6,226 nucleotides of DNA, taken from assembly GCA_937965895.1 (NCBI GenBank), contig CALCKS010000211.1, positions 1 to 6,226 on the forward strand, given 5' to 3'. This DNA is from an uncultured Campylobacter sp. (GTDB lineage: Bacteria; Campylobacterota; Campylobacteria; Campylobacterales; Campylobacteraceae). Below are positions 5,380-6,226 of the stretch, one piece after another (position 1 is the first letter of the stretch; every line of letters begins with the position of its first letter). The position numbers and the translations under genes are program-made. The notes under the pieces were generated by a model. That model worked only from the letters and a program-made list of their open reading frames with translations, was not told the DNA's origin and ran no database searches.

Positions 5380-6226
5380 ATGAGTTACAATCAAGAGATG
5401 TTCTGTCATCAGTGTCAAATGAGCGCGGTCGAGGGCTGCGGCGCCAAAGGCCAAGACCGCGGCACCTGCGGCAAAACCTCGACGCTGGCGTTACTTCAGG
5501 ACACTATGGTTTTCGGACTTAAAGGTCTTAGTGCCTACCGCCACCACGCGCACGAGCTCGGCGCCGATACTAGCGCGGTCGATACCGTTATGGTGGACAC
5601 GCTGTATTTTACGCTGACGAACTCAAATTTTAACTTTGACGAGCATATCGCGCAGCTGATGGCCGTCGGAAGCGCGGGCGTGCAGATGATGGATATTTTA
5701 AGCGAGGCGCATACCGCAAAATTTGGCGTACCGACCCCGTTTAAAGTTAGCCAAAACAAGGTCGAGGGCAAGGCGATTTTGGTCAGCGGACACAACCTGC
5801 ACGCTCTTGAGGCGCTGCTAAAAGCAACCGAGGGCAAGGGCATCAATATCTACACCCACTCCGAGATGCTTCCTGCGCACGGTTACCCGGAGCTTCGCAA
5901 GTATCCGCACCTAAAGGGTAACGTCGGCAAGGCGTGGTTCGATCAGACCAAGCTTTTTAACGAATTCAAAGGCGCGATTTTGATGACCACCAACTGTATC
6001 GTGCCGCTTCGCTCATCCTGTAGCTACGCAGACAGGCTGTTTGGCTACTCTATCGCGGGCACCGACGGCGTCAAGCATATCCAAAACGATGATTTTACGC
6101 CGCTCATCGAGTGCGCGCTCGCATGCGGCGACGTGAGTATGGACAGCGACGAGAGCTTGGTGACGGGCGGGCACTACAAGACGATTTTGAGCCTCGCGCC
6201 GCAAATTTTAGACGCGATCAAATCGG
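5380..6226 (+). CDS. hcp: Hybrid cluster protein / hydroxylamine reductase (N-terminal 282 codons, cut by the window)
   Basis: Hcp is a cytoplasmic iron-sulfur enzyme that reduces hydroxylamine in vitro and is linked to NO reduction and protein S-nitrosylation in vivo. The N terminus has four Cys (C9, C12, C20, C30) for the proximal cluster. Three hybrid-cluster ligands are visible: His138 in VSGHNLHALE, Glu162 in THSEMLPAHGYP and Cys206 in TTNCIVP. Their spacing (24 and 44 residues) equals that of His244, Glu268 and Cys312 in Desulfovibrio vulgaris Hcp. The Cys motif lies about 112-115 residues closer to the His than in that protein, which indicates the short class III form lacking one helical segment. 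The remaining ligands lie beyond the window. ATG 5380 is preceded by AAAGGA with 6 nt spacing and by an FNR-type palindrome, so induction under low oxygen or nitrosative stress is likely. Confidence 0.95.
   Translation, partial: MSYNQEMFCHQCQMSAVEGCGAKGQDRGTCGKTSTLALLQDTMVFGLKGLSAYRHHAHELGADTSAVDTVMVDTLYFTLTNSNFNFDEHIAQLMAVGSAGVQMMDILSEAHTAKFGVPTPFKVSQNKVEGKAILVSGHNLHALEALLKATEGKGINIYTHSEMLPAHGYPELRKYPHLKGNVGKAWFDQTKLFNEFKGAILMTTNCIVPLRSSCSYADRLFGYSIAGTDGVKHIQNDDFTPLIECALACGDVSMDSDESLVTGGHYKTILSLAPQILDAIKS

Noticed and set aside
5535..6204. Minus-strand ORFs of 103 and 63 codons inside hcp
   Set aside because: The plus strand encodes exact Hcp ligand motifs throughout this stretch; the antisense ORFs are by-products of codon bias.

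Overview
The window looks like a chromosomal segment of a Campylobacter, most likely one of the higher-G+C oral or gut species (the C. rectus, C. showae, C. curvus or C. gracilis type). This is inferred from about half G+C, codon use rich in AAA/TTT, very frequent AAATTTG words in spacers, and the protein types. I cannot name a species from the sequence alone.

Left block (117-4662, minus strand) is a tightly packed lipid-type operon. In transcription order it holds: a PlsC-like lysophospholipid acyltransferase (4662-4024); a 120-codon low-complexity ORF (4043-3681) that overlaps both its neighbours; a CdsA/YnbB-like phosphatidate cytidylyltransferase (3684-2755); a DUF1287 exported protein gene broken by one extra A in an A7 tract (2747-2192); and a YnbC-like fusion of an alpha/beta hydrolase and a SAM-dependent methyltransferase (2153-117). 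The CdsA-like plus hydrolase-methyltransferase pair resembles E. coli ynbB-ynbC, so this is probably a ynb-type phospholipid remodelling cassette. The CDP-alcohol phosphotransferase (YnbA) and phosphatase (YnbD) of that system are not in the window. A possible C-terminal end of a convergent plus-strand gene lies at 1-120.

Middle (4663-5379) is a 717-bp region with no long gene. It holds a repeat-associated, AT-rich promoter-like island (about 4880-4930) with perfect TATAAT boxes on both strands, a 7-bp inverted repeat, two tandem minus-strand small ORFs leading into plsC, a coding-like minus-strand fragment (5194-5033) that may be gene debris, and several AAATTTG words.

Right block (5380-6226, plus strand) is the first 282 codons of hcp, a hybrid cluster protein of the short (class III-like) form. 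It is preceded by an FNR/CRP-type palindrome placed at about -41.5 from a plausible promoter. It acts in nitrosative stress or hydroxylamine/NO handling and appears unrelated to the lipid operon.

The most striking sequence-level theme is the palindromic word TCAAATTTGA and its near copies. They are concentrated in a roughly 99-residue insertion near the N terminus of the YnbC-like protein and in the 120-codon ORF between plsC and cdsA, where they are translated in different frames. AAATTT also fits RAATTY, the motif whose methylation governs DNA uptake in C. jejuni.
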